A stretch of DNA of 64,000 nucleotides. Origin: CAWDLX01 sp963753485 (GTDB taxonomy: Bacteria > Actinomycetota > Actinomycetes > Mycobacteriales > Micromonosporaceae). The stretch lies in the NCBI GenBank assembly GCA_963753485.1, contig CAVWCL010000003.1:124001-188000 (forward strand), written 5' to 3'. Shown piece after piece: positions 16,226 to 24,190 of this stretch. Every line of letters starts with the position of its first letter. Within the stretch, counting starts at the first letter, position 1. Both the position numbers and the translations under genes were made by a program. A model generated the notes under the pieces. That model ran no database searches, had not been told where the DNA came from, and was given only the letters and a program-made list of their open reading frames with translations.

Positions 16226-16291
16226 CCGTCGATCTAGGGCGTACGCACGTGGTTGGATCTCCAATCGTGTGCCCAAGCCCTAGATCGACGG
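16226..16291. repeat. Palindromic element A, copy 1
   Basis: Perfect 15-base inverted arms (CCGTCGATCTAGGGC at 16226-16240 and its complement at 16277-16291) enclose a 36-base interior that is itself partly self-complementary (…GGTTGG-ATCT-CCAATC…). It lies between the convergent DUF6777 and S41 peptidase genes, where it could act as a bidirectional terminator. Copies 2 and 3 are at 45174 and 55999. Confidence 0.85.
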
Positions 16292-16331
16292 GGAAGGGCG
16301 GGCGGGAAGGGGAGGGCGGGGGGTGGGCGGG

Positions 16332-18035
16332 TCAGCGCTGTTGGGCGAGGATGCTTGCGCAGAACTCCACCAGATCGGCGTTCTCCTCGAGCAGGTCCCG
16401 CCGGGTCATCGCGTACGGGATGCCGGCGATGCCGGTGTCCTCGATCGGGATGCCGTCGCTGGTGCCGCTGCGGATCGCCCGGCGGATGGCCACGGTGAAA
16501 CCGACGCCGGCCGGTAGCGGCGGAAACAGGTAAGCGGTGCCGGCCAGTGCGTCGCGCAGCAGCGTGTCGGTCCAGACGTTGGCGCCGCCGGCGCCGGTAG
16601 CCTGCCCGACGGTCACCAGCGGGCCGACTCCGTTGTCCACGAAACCGGCGGCGAACAGGTCGCCGGCCGAGTAGGTGTTGGGGTCGGCCACGGCGAGCAC
16701 CGGGCCCGGGTACTGCTGGCCCATGTCGTTGCACCAGTCCGGATCGGTCAGCGGCAACGGTTGCGAGAACTGCTCGCCGGTGGCCACCGCGTCCTCGAGC
16801 GACTCGGCCCAACCGGCCAGTTCCAGCCGGTTGAACGGGCTGGCCGCCATCGCCCGGGTGAGCGGCGAGGCGACCAGGGAGAACCGGGTCGGGGCGATGA
16901 GGTGCGGAGTGAAGATCTGCAGCAGCCGCTCGGCCGCCCAGATCAGCCCGCCCGGGTTGGCCCGTACGTCGACGATCAGGCCCTTGGTCGGCAGCTGGCC
17001 GACCAGCCGCACCGCCTCGGTCACGAAGGCCTCATGGTCGTCCACGTCGAAGCTCCAGATGCGCAAGTAGCCGAGCGGGCCGTGAAGGCTCGGCACGGGC
17101 CGTGCGGCCAGGGTGTCCTGCAGGTCGGTGGGCAGCCAGTCTCCACTGGGGACGGTCGTGCCGGCTCGGTCGGCCGCCCACAACGCCGGGGCGAACATGA
17201 GCTTCTTGCCCCGCCGGACCGCTTCGGCGGCCGGGTCCACGCCTACCTTGAGCCCGCTGCCGGTGCCGGTGCGCACAGCCGTGCGGGCCTTTCCCGGTTG
17301 GATGAGCCGCCACGGCAGCCGGATCTCCTCGTCGTTGCCGGCCGCGGTACGGAAACCGATGATGACCCACTGCTCGTCCGGCGGCGGGCCGTAGTCCAGG
17401 GCCCGGAAGGTGAAGGACTCCAGGGCGCGGGCCCGGCGGGCGTCCGGCCGGCCGCCGGTCTCCCGGTCGGCGTAGAGGTCCACCGCCCGGTCGAACGGAA
17501 TGCCGTTCCAGGACCGCAGCTCGACCCCGGGTTCGAACGAGTGCCCTCGGCTACCTTTGCCGGTCCCGGACGCCACTTTGGACACCACGTACGTCGGGGC
17601 CTCGGGCGGGCCGTACTGCTCGATGAGGAACGGCATCGCGGCGACCTGGCCGCGCAGCGTGGACGGTCCGCGGTAGCGGGTGTGCGCGTCGCGCAAGCCG
17701 GTGACCAGGCCGGTCACCGCGAGGTGGAACTCGCCGTCGGTGATGTCGACGCAGCGCCGGCGCAGCAGCTGCAGCGCCTGCACCGGATCCAACGCGTACC
17801 CGGCCCGTTTCTGCGGCAGGTGGCAGTAGGCCCCGCCGAGCACGGTGGCCAAGGTGTCCACCACCTGCAGCCGCTGGCCACCGTCGAGGCCGGCGGGTGG
17901 CGCCGGCCGGCGTCCCCGGCTCGCGTCGACCGGGTGGCTGGTGGCGGCGATGTCGACGCCGCGCTGGGCGGCCTGGACGTCCGGCGGCACTCGCTTCCTG
18001 GCGGGCATGGCACCTGCTCTCGATCGGCCGCTCAT
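16332..18035 (-). CDS. S41 family peptidase-like protein
   Basis: 567 residues. The C-terminal half has the tail-protease core: 'GPLGYLRIWSFDVDDHEAF' entry strand, 'GLIVDVRANPGGLIWAAERL' (oxyanion glycines) and 'NTYSAGDLFAAGFVDN' with the presumed nucleophilic serine. The N-terminal half (residues 1-280) is helical and variable. No signal peptide is visible, unlike secreted C-terminal processing proteases, so it probably acts in the cytoplasm or is exported with a partner. ATG 18035 overlaps the stop of the amidohydrolase (ATGA), so the two are translationally coupled and probably act together. A PDZ domain is not obvious. Substrate unknown. Confidence 0.75.
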   Translation of the reverse strand: MSGRSRAGAMPARKRVPPDVQAAQRGVDIAATSHPVDASRGRRPAPPAGLDGGQRLQVVDTLATVLGGAYCHLPQKRAGYALDPVQALQLLRRRCVDITDGEFHLAVTGLVTGLRDAHTRYRGPSTLRGQVAAMPFLIEQYGPPEAPTYVVSKVASGTGKGSRGHSFEPGVELRSWNGIPFDRAVDLYADRETGGRPDARRARALESFTFRALDYGPPPDEQWVIIGFRTAAGNDEEIRLPWRLIQPGKARTAVRTGTGSGLKVGVDPAAEAVRRGKKLMFAPALWAADRAGTTVPSGDWLPTDLQDTLAARPVPSLHGPLGYLRIWSFDVDDHEAFVTEAVRLVGQLPTKGLIVDVRANPGGLIWAAERLLQIFTPHLIAPTRFSLVASPLTRAMAASPFNRLELAGWAESLEDAVATGEQFSQPLPLTDPDWCNDMGQQYPGPVLAVADPNTYSAGDLFAAGFVDNGVGPLVTVGQATGAGGANVWTDTLLRDALAGTAYLFPPLPAGVGFTVAIRRAIRSGTSDGIPIEDTGIAGIPYAMTRRDLLEENADLVEFCASILAQQR

Positions 18036-19567
18036 GGGTAGAAGGTGGCCAGCGCGTCGAGGACGCCGGCGTGAAAGCCACGCCCCACCAACGAGTCGAG
18101 GAAGTGCTGGTCGTGGGTCAGGCTGTCCAGCGCCGGAATGTGGATCTGGGTGAGGTCCTTGGGTAGCCCGCCCACCGGTGCCAGGCCGGTCGGCATGTCG
18201 AGGGCGAGCCGCAGCGGAGCGCCCGGTTGGTCCAGCGATCCGCTGAACGCCGCCAACCGGGCCTGGCCCTTGTCGATCTCGCGGCGGGGATCGGTGCGCA
18301 CCTGTTCCAACCGGGCCAGCACCTGTGGCCATGGCCACGCGGCGGTCGGGTCGTCGGGACGACTCAGTCCCAGCAGCCGGCTCTGGCCGCCGACGCTCAC
18401 CGGCGTGACCGGGGCCGCGGCGGCCGCCGTCATGAGGGCCTTCGTGCCGTAGCGGGCGGCGCCGTCGATCACGACCAGCGACACGTCGCGTTCAGTCGCG
18501 CGTACCACGGCCCGGTAGGGCTCGGCCCGCGGCGGCGCCGCGAGCACGGTGACGTCGCCCGCCGCGCCCGGCTCGAGCCGGCCGGTCTGGTGGCCCCAGC
18601 TGCGCGCCAGCACGTCGCCCGGGTTGGCGGTCACCATGCGTACCAGGTCCTCATCGGAGAGATCCCAGCCGTTGTGGTCGGCGATCAGGCGGGCCACCTT
18701 CAGCTCGCCGAGGACGTTCTTGCTCCCCGACGGCCCCCAGTCGGAACCGAGGCATACCCGCAGACCCGCGCGCAGGGCGGCCGGGATGTCCGTGGTGGTG
18801 CCGTAGAGCCACAGGTTGGACAGCGGCGACCAGGCGATCGCCCCCGGTGGCGTCCACTGCCCGAAGGCGGCCGGGTCGACAGCGTTGCAGTGCACCGCGA
18901 CGAACCGGTCCTGCAGGCAACCCGCCGCGGCCGCGTCGCGGTACTCGGTCGCCACGATCGAGCCGCGCTGGCCCTCGCCGCAGTGGTAGATGAACGAGCT
19001 GCCGCCGCGCATCCGGTTGGCCCGTTCGGCGAGCGCCGCCGGCTTCATGGTCAGCGTCGAGGCGTAGACCAGGTTGGCGTCGCCGGTGCCCCACGTCTCA
19101 TCCTCGACGTTGCGCACCAGCCAACCATCGCGCGGCCGGTTCTTCGGCGGTGAGCCCTGCACGCTGGTCGAGCCGCCCACGATCGCCTTGGTCTCCACGT
19201 ACGCGAGCAGCTCCTCCGGCGCGGCGGTGATGAACGCGTAGGCCGGCCAGGTCACCGCGGCCGCGTACGACGCCGCCCCGGGCCAGCTGTTGTGGTGCGG
19301 GAAGGGCGTGGTCCGGGTCGGCTCCGTCCACAGTGGCAGGGTGTTGTACGCCAGGTGGTTGTGCAGGTCGATGAGGCCGGGCAGGACCAGCGCACGGCCC
19401 ACGTCGACCACGGGCGCCTCGTCGAACCCGGCCGGTCCGGCCTGGCGGCCCTTGGTCACCGCCGCGATCATGCCGTCGTCGCCGATCCAGACCCGACCCT
19501 GGTACGCCGCCGGTCCGGCCGACTGGTGCGCCAACGGCACCAGCCGGCCTTCGATCACCAGAGCCAT
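18032..19567 (-). CDS. Amidohydrolase family protein (ATZ/TRZ-like), coupled to S41 peptidase
   Basis: 511 residues; ATG 19567 follows GAGGGAG. Metal-dependent hydrolase features: 'VLPGLIDLHNHLAYNTLPL' (HxH), 'FIYHCGEGQ' (third His), 'FVAVHCNAVD' (fourth His) and 'RVCLGSDWGPSG' (Asp), with the composite beta-sandwich at both ends ('GRVWIGDDGMIAAV', 'GRLEPGAAGDVTVLAA'). Such enzymes deaminate or hydrolyse cyclic amidines and amides. The C-terminal 120 residues, ending 'LDALATFYP', are an extension beyond the usual barrel. The gene is first in a two-gene operon with the S41 peptidase and is divergent from the uracil-DNA glycosylase-like gene. Substrate unknown. Confidence 0.8.
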   Translation of the reverse strand: MALVIEGRLVPLAHQSAGPAAYQGRVWIGDDGMIAAVTKGRQAGPAGFDEAPVVDVGRALVLPGLIDLHNHLAYNTLPLWTEPTRTTPFPHHNSWPGAASYAAAVTWPAYAFITAAPEELLAYVETKAIVGGSTSVQGSPPKNRPRDGWLVRNVEDETWGTGDANLVYASTLTMKPAALAERANRMRGGSSFIYHCGEGQRGSIVATEYRDAAAAGCLQDRFVAVHCNAVDPAAFGQWTPPGAIAWSPLSNLWLYGTTTDIPAALRAGLRVCLGSDWGPSGSKNVLGELKVARLIADHNGWDLSDEDLVRMVTANPGDVLARSWGHQTGRLEPGAAGDVTVLAAPPRAEPYRAVVRATERDVSLVVIDGAARYGTKALMTAAAAAPVTPVSVGGQSRLLGLSRPDDPTAAWPWPQVLARLEQVRTDPRREIDKGQARLAAFSGSLDQPGAPLRLALDMPTGLAPVGGLPKDLTQIHIPALDSLTHDQHFLDSLVGRGFHAGVLDALATFYP

Positions 19568-19682
19568 CGGGCGCGCTCCCTCGTTACGTTGGGTACCGCC
19601 ACGATATCGATCCGCCGTCACGCCGACGGCTTCGGCGCGCCGCTGGGGCTACTCTGAAGGCCCTGCTCTCCCGGAGGTGAGA

Positions 19683-20462
19683 ATGGTCGACTTCGATCCC
19701 GGCCCGCCGGCCGCCCTCGCCACCCATTTCGCTGCCCTACCGTCCTACGCCGAGCATCGGGAGTTCTTCTGGTACGACTGGGGCCCGGTCTTCTACCGCG
19801 GCCGGCTGGACCGCTCGGCCCGGCTGCTCGGGGTCGCGTCCGATCCGGGTCCCACTGAGCGCATCGCTGCGCGAACCCTCGTCGGTGACGCCGGTCAGCG
19901 GGTGCAGGGTTTCCTCACCAGGCTCGGCCTGACCCGTGGCTACGTCCTGGTGAATGCGTTCGCCTACGCCCTGCTGCCATCCAAGGGGAAGAAGGCCACG
20001 CCGATCCTGGCCGAGCCGGCGCATCGGAAGTGGCGCAACAAGCTCCTGGACCGCATCGTCGGGCCCTCGCTGCAGGCCGTGGTCGCCTTCGGCGAGCAGG
20101 CTCAGGCTGCGGTGCAGTTGTGGGACTCCCGGCCGGCGGTACCGGTGTTCCCGGTGCCCCATCCGTCCAGCCGCGATACCACCGCGCTGCTCGATGCCTG
20201 GCGCGACGCGGTGTCCCACCTGCGGGCGGTGGTCACGCCCGACCCGGACGGCTCGGTTGCTGCCGCCAACTACGGCACCACATTCGCGGAGGCCGACTAC
20301 GCGCCGATTCCCCGCCGGGACCTGCCCTTCGGGGTGCCGGCCTGGTTCGGCGACGACGCGTGGGGCCGGCGGGCCAAGCCCCGGCACAACAACTCGGTGG
20401 AACGCCCGAGCACCGATCTCCAGCACACCCTGATCTGGCGCGCCCCTACCGACACCCCCTGA
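19683..20462 (+). CDS. Uracil-DNA glycosylase superfamily protein
   Basis: 259 residues, ATG 19683 after CGGAGG. The segment 'LLGVASDPGPTERIAARTLV' followed by 'GDAGQRVQGFLTRLGL' and 'VLVNAFAYALLP' has the order of the UDG superfamily: glycine-rich water-activating loop, then the FxxxxG-type uracil pocket with Asn. The late 'VFPVPHPSSRDT' gives the DNA-intercalation HPS motif. Lacks the GQDPYH of family 1 and shows no obvious Fe-S cysteines of family 4. It would remove uracil or a related damaged base, or may be a divergent member with another role. Single-gene unit, divergent from the amidohydrolase and convergent with DAHP synthase. Confidence 0.65.
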   Translation: MVDFDPGPPAALATHFAALPSYAEHREFFWYDWGPVFYRGRLDRSARLLGVASDPGPTERIAARTLVGDAGQRVQGFLTRLGLTRGYVLVNAFAYALLPSKGKKATPILAEPAHRKWRNKLLDRIVGPSLQAVVAFGEQAQAAVQLWDSRPAVPVFPVPHPSSRDTTALLDAWRDAVSHLRAVVTPDPDGSVAAANYGTTFAEADYAPIPRRDLPFGVPAWFGDDAWGRRAKPRHNNSVERPSTDLQHTLIWRAPTDTP

Positions 20463-20510
20463 CGCCCGCTCACTCGCCGGCCCGCTGGCCCACTCGCCGG
20501 TGGATCTTGG

Positions 20511-20579
20511 CCCGTCGGTTAGGAGGGGCACCCTCTACAACGGAAAGCGTTAACGGGGTGCCCTTGCTAACGCGACGGG
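20511..20579. terminator. Hairpin element B, copy 1, between convergent genes
   Basis: A nested palindrome: outer arms CCCGTCG(GTTAG) pair with (CTAAC)GCGACGGG, then GGGCACCC pairs with GGGTGCCC, and an inner AACG-GAAA-GCGTT hairpin. It lies between the convergent glycosylase and DAHP synthase genes, fitting a bidirectional terminator. The core 'AGGAGGGGCACCCTCT' and 'GGGTGCCC.TGCTAACGC' recurs at 33621. Confidence 0.7.
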
Positions 20580-21659
20580 CTAACGCGCGGACGGGGGCGA
20601 GGTGAGGCGGGTGCGGCGCTCACGGACAGCGCTGGCCAGTCCACTGAGGACGCCTTCGGTCGTCTCCCAGCTCATGCAGGCGTCGGTGATGCTCTGGCCG
20701 TAGGTGAGCGCCTCTCCGGGAGTGAGGTCCTGCCGGCCGGCGACGATGAAGCTCTCCAGCATGACGCCCGCGATACCGATCTGTCCGGCGGCGACCTGTT
20801 CGCCGATCTCGGTCGCGACGGCGGCCTGGCGTACGTGGTCCTTGCCGCTGTTGCCGTGGCTCGCGTCGATGAGCAGGCGGTGCTTGAGGCCGGCGCCGTC
20901 GAGGCGGTGCATCGTCGACGCCACGGAGGCGGCGGAGTAGTTCGGGCCGTTTCGCCCGCCGCGCAGAATGACGTGGCAGTCGCCGTTGCCGGTGGTGCTG
21001 ACCACGGCGGCCCGACCGTACGGGTCGACGCCGAAGAACGTGTGGCTTTGCTGGCCGACGCGGCAGGCGTCGATGGCGTCGGTGACACTGCCGTCGGTGG
21101 TGTTCTTGAAGCCGATCGGCATGGACAGGCCGGACGCGAGCTGGCGGTGCACCTGGCTTTGCGTCGTCCGGGCGCCGATCGCGCCCCAGGTGACCGCGTC
21201 CGCGATGTACTGCGGGCTGGTCGGCTCCAGGAACTCACAGCCCACCGGTACGCCGAGGTCGAGGATGTCCAGCAGTAGACGGCGCGCGGTACGCAGGCCG
21301 CGGTGCACGTCGCAGGTGCCGTCCAGGGCGGGGTCGTTGATCAGGCCCTTCCAGCCGGTGGTGGTGCGCGGCTTCTCGAAGTAGACCCGCATCACGAGGC
21401 AGAGTTCGCCGGCCAACCTCGGGGCCAGTCCGGCCAGGCGGCCAGCGTAGTCCAGAGCCGCCACCGGATCGTGGGCGGAGCAGGGCCCGACCACCACGAG
21501 CAGCCGGTCGTCGATGCCGGCGAGCACGTCGCGCACCTCCTGGCGGGTGCGGTCGACGATCCGGGCGCGGTGCTCATCGAGCGGCAGTTCGTCGTGCAGC
21601 TGGCGGGGCGGGGTCAACGGCTCGAACGCCACCACGTGCAGGTCGTTGGTCTGGGTCAT
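20580..21659 (-). CDS. 3-deoxy-7-phosphoheptulonate synthase, class I (AroFGH type)
   Basis: 359 residues, the usual length for the AroF/G/H class. Motifs: 'LLVVVGPCSAHDPVAALDYA', 'LVMRVYFEKPRTTTGWKGL', 'GCEFLEPTSPQYIADAVTWG', 'GFKNTTDGSVTDAIDA' and 'LLIDASHGNSGKD' supply the phosphoenolpyruvate, erythrose-4-phosphate and metal sites. It catalyses the first step of the shikimate pathway. Actinomycetes usually also carry a plant-type class II enzyme; an extra class I copy often accompanies secondary metabolism, but here it stands alone between a hairpin and a TetR gene. It would raise flux to chorismate, needed by the isochorismatase route at the left edge, though linkage is not shown. Confidence 0.95.
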   Translation of the reverse strand: MTQTNDLHVVAFEPLTPPRQLHDELPLDEHRARIVDRTRQEVRDVLAGIDDRLLVVVGPCSAHDPVAALDYAGRLAGLAPRLAGELCLVMRVYFEKPRTTTGWKGLINDPALDGTCDVHRGLRTARRLLLDILDLGVPVGCEFLEPTSPQYIADAVTWGAIGARTTQSQVHRQLASGLSMPIGFKNTTDGSVTDAIDACRVGQQSHTFFGVDPYGRAAVVSTTGNGDCHVILRGGRNGPNYSAASVASTMHRLDGAGLKHRLLIDASHGNSGKDHVRQAAVATEIGEQVAAGQIGIAGVMLESFIVAGRQDLTPGEALTYGQSITDACMSWETTEGVLSGLASAVRERRTRLTSPPSAR

Positions 21660-21736
21660 CGTGCGCTCTCCGGTCGGCTGCTCTCGACACTACCCAGCTT
21701 CACGCACCACGCCTCGCGGCAGCTCACCCTCGCGCC

Positions 21737-21788
21737 GTGATCGCGAAGCGCTGGTGCACCGGGGACGACACCAACTCTTCGCGATCAC
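21737..21788. promoter_or_regulatory. Perfect 12-base inverted repeat in divergent promoter region
   Basis: GTGATCGCGAAG (21737-21748) and its exact complement CTTCGCGATCAC (21777-21788) are separated by 28 bases in which GGTG and CACC can pair again. It lies between the divergent DAHP synthase and TetR genes, upstream of both. It could be an operator, an upstream terminator, or a dispersed repeat; nothing more can be said from one copy. Confidence 0.5.
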
Positions 21789-21834
21789 GAGGGTACGTTC
21801 GCGCCGGCCGGCCCACTCACTCGCGGCCCTTGAC

Positions 21835-21858
21835 AAGTTAGTTATTAGCCACTAACTT
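21835..21858. promoter_or_regulatory. Probable TetR operator in the tetR promoter
   Basis: AAGTTAGT (21835-21842) and ACTAACTT (21851-21858) are perfect 8-base arms spaced by 8 bases. A TTGACA-like -35 (21830-21835) abuts the left arm and the ATG of the regulator is 8 bases after the site, so binding would block its own expression. The left arm and spacing are repeated before the transporter gene at 22561. Confidence 0.75.
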
Positions 21859-21865
21859 ACCCGTC

Positions 21866-22420
21866 ATGACTCCAGCGGAGCGGATGAGCGCCGAACGCCG
21901 GCGCGAGCTGGTGCTCGACGCCGCCCGGATCGAGTTCGGGCAGCGGGGCTACGACGTCACCACCACCGAGGCGATCGCTCGGCGGGTGGGGGTCTCGCAG
22001 CCGTACCTGTTCCGGCTCTTCGCATCCAAGAAAGCGATCTTCCTGGCCGCGATGGCGAGCTGCTTCGACCGGCTGGAGGCGATGTTCGACGCCGCGGCCG
22101 ACGGGTTGACCGGCGAGGACGCGCTGATGGCGATGGGGCGGGCCTACAACGCGTTGCTCGACGATCGGGCCACCCTGCAGATGCAACTGCAGATGTGGGC
22201 CATGGCCTGCCACGACGCCGAGGTGCGCGAGCTGGCCCGTACCCGGATGGCCCGGCTGTGGCAGCAGGCCGAGCGCCTCTCCGGCGCCGACAGCACCCGG
22301 GTCATGCAGTTCATCGCGAGTGGCATGTTGCTCAACGTCTTCGCCGCGATGGAGCTACCCCGGATCAAGGAGCAGTTGGGCGAGGCCCTCACCGGCCTCA
22401 GCGCCGCCCGGATCACCTGA
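21866..22420 (+). CDS. TetR family repressor
   Basis: 184 residues. The N-terminal helix-turn-helix is 'EAIARRVGVSQPYLFRLFAS' preceded by 'ARIEFGQRGYDVTTT', the standard TetR_N pattern. The C-terminal ligand domain is helical ('LDDRATLQMQLQMWAMAC'). It lies just upstream of a DHA2 transporter on the same strand, and both promoters carry related palindromes, so it most likely represses itself and the transporter and is released by a drug-like ligand. ATG 21866 sits immediately after the operator; a second in-frame ATG six codons later is possible. Confidence 0.9.
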   Translation: MTPAERMSAERRRELVLDAARIEFGQRGYDVTTTEAIARRVGVSQPYLFRLFASKKAIFLAAMASCFDRLEAMFDAAADGLTGEDALMAMGRAYNALLDDRATLQMQLQMWAMACHDAEVRELARTRMARLWQQAERLSGADSTRVMQFIASGMLLNVFAAMELPRIKEQLGEALTGLSAARIT

Positions 22421-22560
22421 CGGCGATCGGCCCGTCGGGCGCCGAACCGCCGGGATGCAAAACATGAAGATCGGCGTGCGGCGCGCCTGAGTGCAAGTCT
22501 GACTGCGCTGGCTTGCGTACGACTCCGATCTCCATGACCAGCGGCTGCCCGTCGGCGATG

Positions 22561-22584
22561 AAGTTAGTGGTTGATCACTATGTG
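22561..22584. promoter_or_regulatory. Second TetR operator, before the transporter
   Basis: AAGTTAGT (22561-22568), an 8-base spacer, then ACTATGTG (22577-22584) keeps the left arm and spacing of the site at 21835 and half of the right arm. It ends 12 bases before the transporter ATG, covering the likely promoter or leader. Confidence 0.6.
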
Positions 22585-22596
22585 CAAGGAGGGGTC

Positions 22597-24003
22597 ATGC
22601 GCAAGGCGTTCTGGACCTACCTCGCGACCGGGGTCGCGGTCTTCATGGTCTCCATGGACAACCTCGTCGTCACCAACGCGCTGCCGGTGATCCGGCACGA
22701 CCTGGGTACCGGCCTGGAGGGTCTGGAGTGGACGGTCAATGCGTACACGTTGACCTTCGCCGTCTTCCTGCTCACCGGGGCCGCCCTCGGCGACCGGTTC
22801 GGGCGCCGCCGGTTGTTCGCCGTCGGGTTGGCAGTCTTCACCCTGGCCAGTGCCGCGGCCGCGCTCGCCCCCTCCATCGGCGTGCTGATCACGGCCCGCG
22901 CGGTGCAGGGCCTCGGCGCCGCCATCGTGATGCCGCTCACGCTGACCCTGCTGGCCAGCGTGATCCCGCCCGAGCGGCGCGGACTCGCGTTCGGCATCTG
23001 GGGCGCGATGAGCGGGCTCGGCGTCGCGCTGGGGCCGGTCATCGGCGGCGGCGTCACCGAGTACGCCTCCTGGCAGTGGATCTTCTGGATCAACGTGCCG
23101 ATCGGCCTGCTCCTGCTGCCGGTGCTCGCGCTGGTACGGGAGAGCCGCGGCGGCGCCGGCCGCCTCGATCCGATCGGGGTCGGCCTGATCACGGCGGCCC
23201 TCTTCGGCATCGTGTTCGGCCTGGTACGAGGCAACGGCCACGGCTGGACCAGTACGCAGGTCCTCATCGGACTGATTGGCGGCGGATTGCTGCTGGTCGC
23301 CTTCGTCGCCTGGCAGCGGCGGGCCCGCTCGCCCATGCTCCCGCTGGAGCTGTTCCGCAGCCGCGGTTTCAGCGTCGTCAACACGGTGTCACTGGTGATG
23401 GCGTTCGGCATGTTCGGCGCGGTGTTCCTGGGCGCCCAGTACCTGCAGACGGTGCAAGGCTACTCCCCGTTTGCGGCCGGCCTGCGCTCGTTGCCATGGA
23501 CCGCCGTCCCGGCGATCGCGGCTCCCCTGTCCGGCCTGCTCTCCGACCGCTTCGGCGCCCGGCGGATCATCTCGTTCGCCCTGCTGTTGCAGGCGGCCGG
23601 GATCGGCTGGCTCGCCCTGGAGTCCACATCGGACCTGCCATACCTGCGGCTGGTGCCGCCGTTCGTCCTCGCCGGACTGGGCATGGGCCTGTTCTTCGCA
23701 CCGATGGCCCGGCTCACCCTCGGCTACGCGCCACGCCAGCTGGAGGGCGTCGCCTCCGGCACCGCCAACGCGCTGCGCCAGCTCGGCACGGTGCTCGGCA
23801 TCGCCGTACTGGGCTCGGTGTTCTCGGCGGTCGGCGGGTACGAGACGCCCGCGACCTTCGTCGCCGGGATGTCGGCGGCGATGAAGGTCGGCGCGGTGAT
23901 CCTGGCCGCCGGCGCGCTGCTCATCCTGCTGGCCCCGGATCGCGCCACGGTGCCAACCGTGCAGCCGGCCCCGGAGCGTGAGCTGACCCCGGCCAGCGCG
24001 TAA
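22597..24003 (+). CDS. DHA2 family (14-helix) multidrug efflux transporter
   Basis: 468 residues with about fourteen hydrophobic helices. Motif A is 'GAALGDRFGRRRLF', motif C-like is 'LGVALGPVIGGGVTEYASW', and the N-terminus 'VFMVSMDNLVVTNALPVI' carries the DHA2 motif D1 region with the acidic residue in helix 1. This is an EmrB/QacA-type proton-driven exporter. ATG 22597 is fixed by AAGGAGGGG nine bases upstream; an upstream in-frame ATG would start inside the operator. It is controlled by the adjacent TetR. Substrate unknown. Confidence 0.9.
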   Translation: MRKAFWTYLATGVAVFMVSMDNLVVTNALPVIRHDLGTGLEGLEWTVNAYTLTFAVFLLTGAALGDRFGRRRLFAVGLAVFTLASAAAALAPSIGVLITARAVQGLGAAIVMPLTLTLLASVIPPERRGLAFGIWGAMSGLGVALGPVIGGGVTEYASWQWIFWINVPIGLLLLPVLALVRESRGGAGRLDPIGVGLITAALFGIVFGLVRGNGHGWTSTQVLIGLIGGGLLLVAFVAWQRRARSPMLPLELFRSRGFSVVNTVSLVMAFGMFGAVFLGAQYLQTVQGYSPFAAGLRSLPWTAVPAIAAPLSGLLSDRFGARRIISFALLLQAAGIGWLALESTSDLPYLRLVPPFVLAGLGMGLFFAPMARLTLGYAPRQLEGVASGTANALRQLGTVLGIAVLGSVFSAVGGYETPATFVAGMSAAMKVGAVILAAGALLILLAPDRATVPTVQPAPERELTPASA

Positions 24004-24052
24004 CCGCGCGCCCGCCGCGACGCTGAGTCCGCCTGCCAACCCACCGGGGGAG

Positions 24053-24157
24053 CTCGATGACCAGGACGGCCGAGTCAACGCTGGCGGCGGCGAGGAATGC
24101 ATCGACCGCCATGAGTTCCGCGTCCCGGCCGCAGACGTGGTCCAGCTGACCCGGCAT
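24053..24157 (-). pseudogene. Fragment of a LuxR/AAA-type regulator N-terminus
   Basis: An ATG at 24157 opens 'CGRDAELMAVDAFLAAA' followed by 'SAVLVIE', which matches the beginning of large ATP-binding LuxR regulators up to just before the Walker A motif. The similarity then stops and the frame continues as antisense of the transporter end. No Walker motif or helix-turn-helix is found nearby, so it is probably a remnant. Confidence 0.4.
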
Positions 24158-24190
24158 GGATGGCAGGCTAGCCGACCGGCGCCCGCCTAC

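Noticed and set aside
21660..21731. Attenuator leader peptide before DAHP synthase
   Set aside because: A 23-codon GTG frame overlaps the aro ATG but has only one Trp and no terminator hairpin, so it is not supported.
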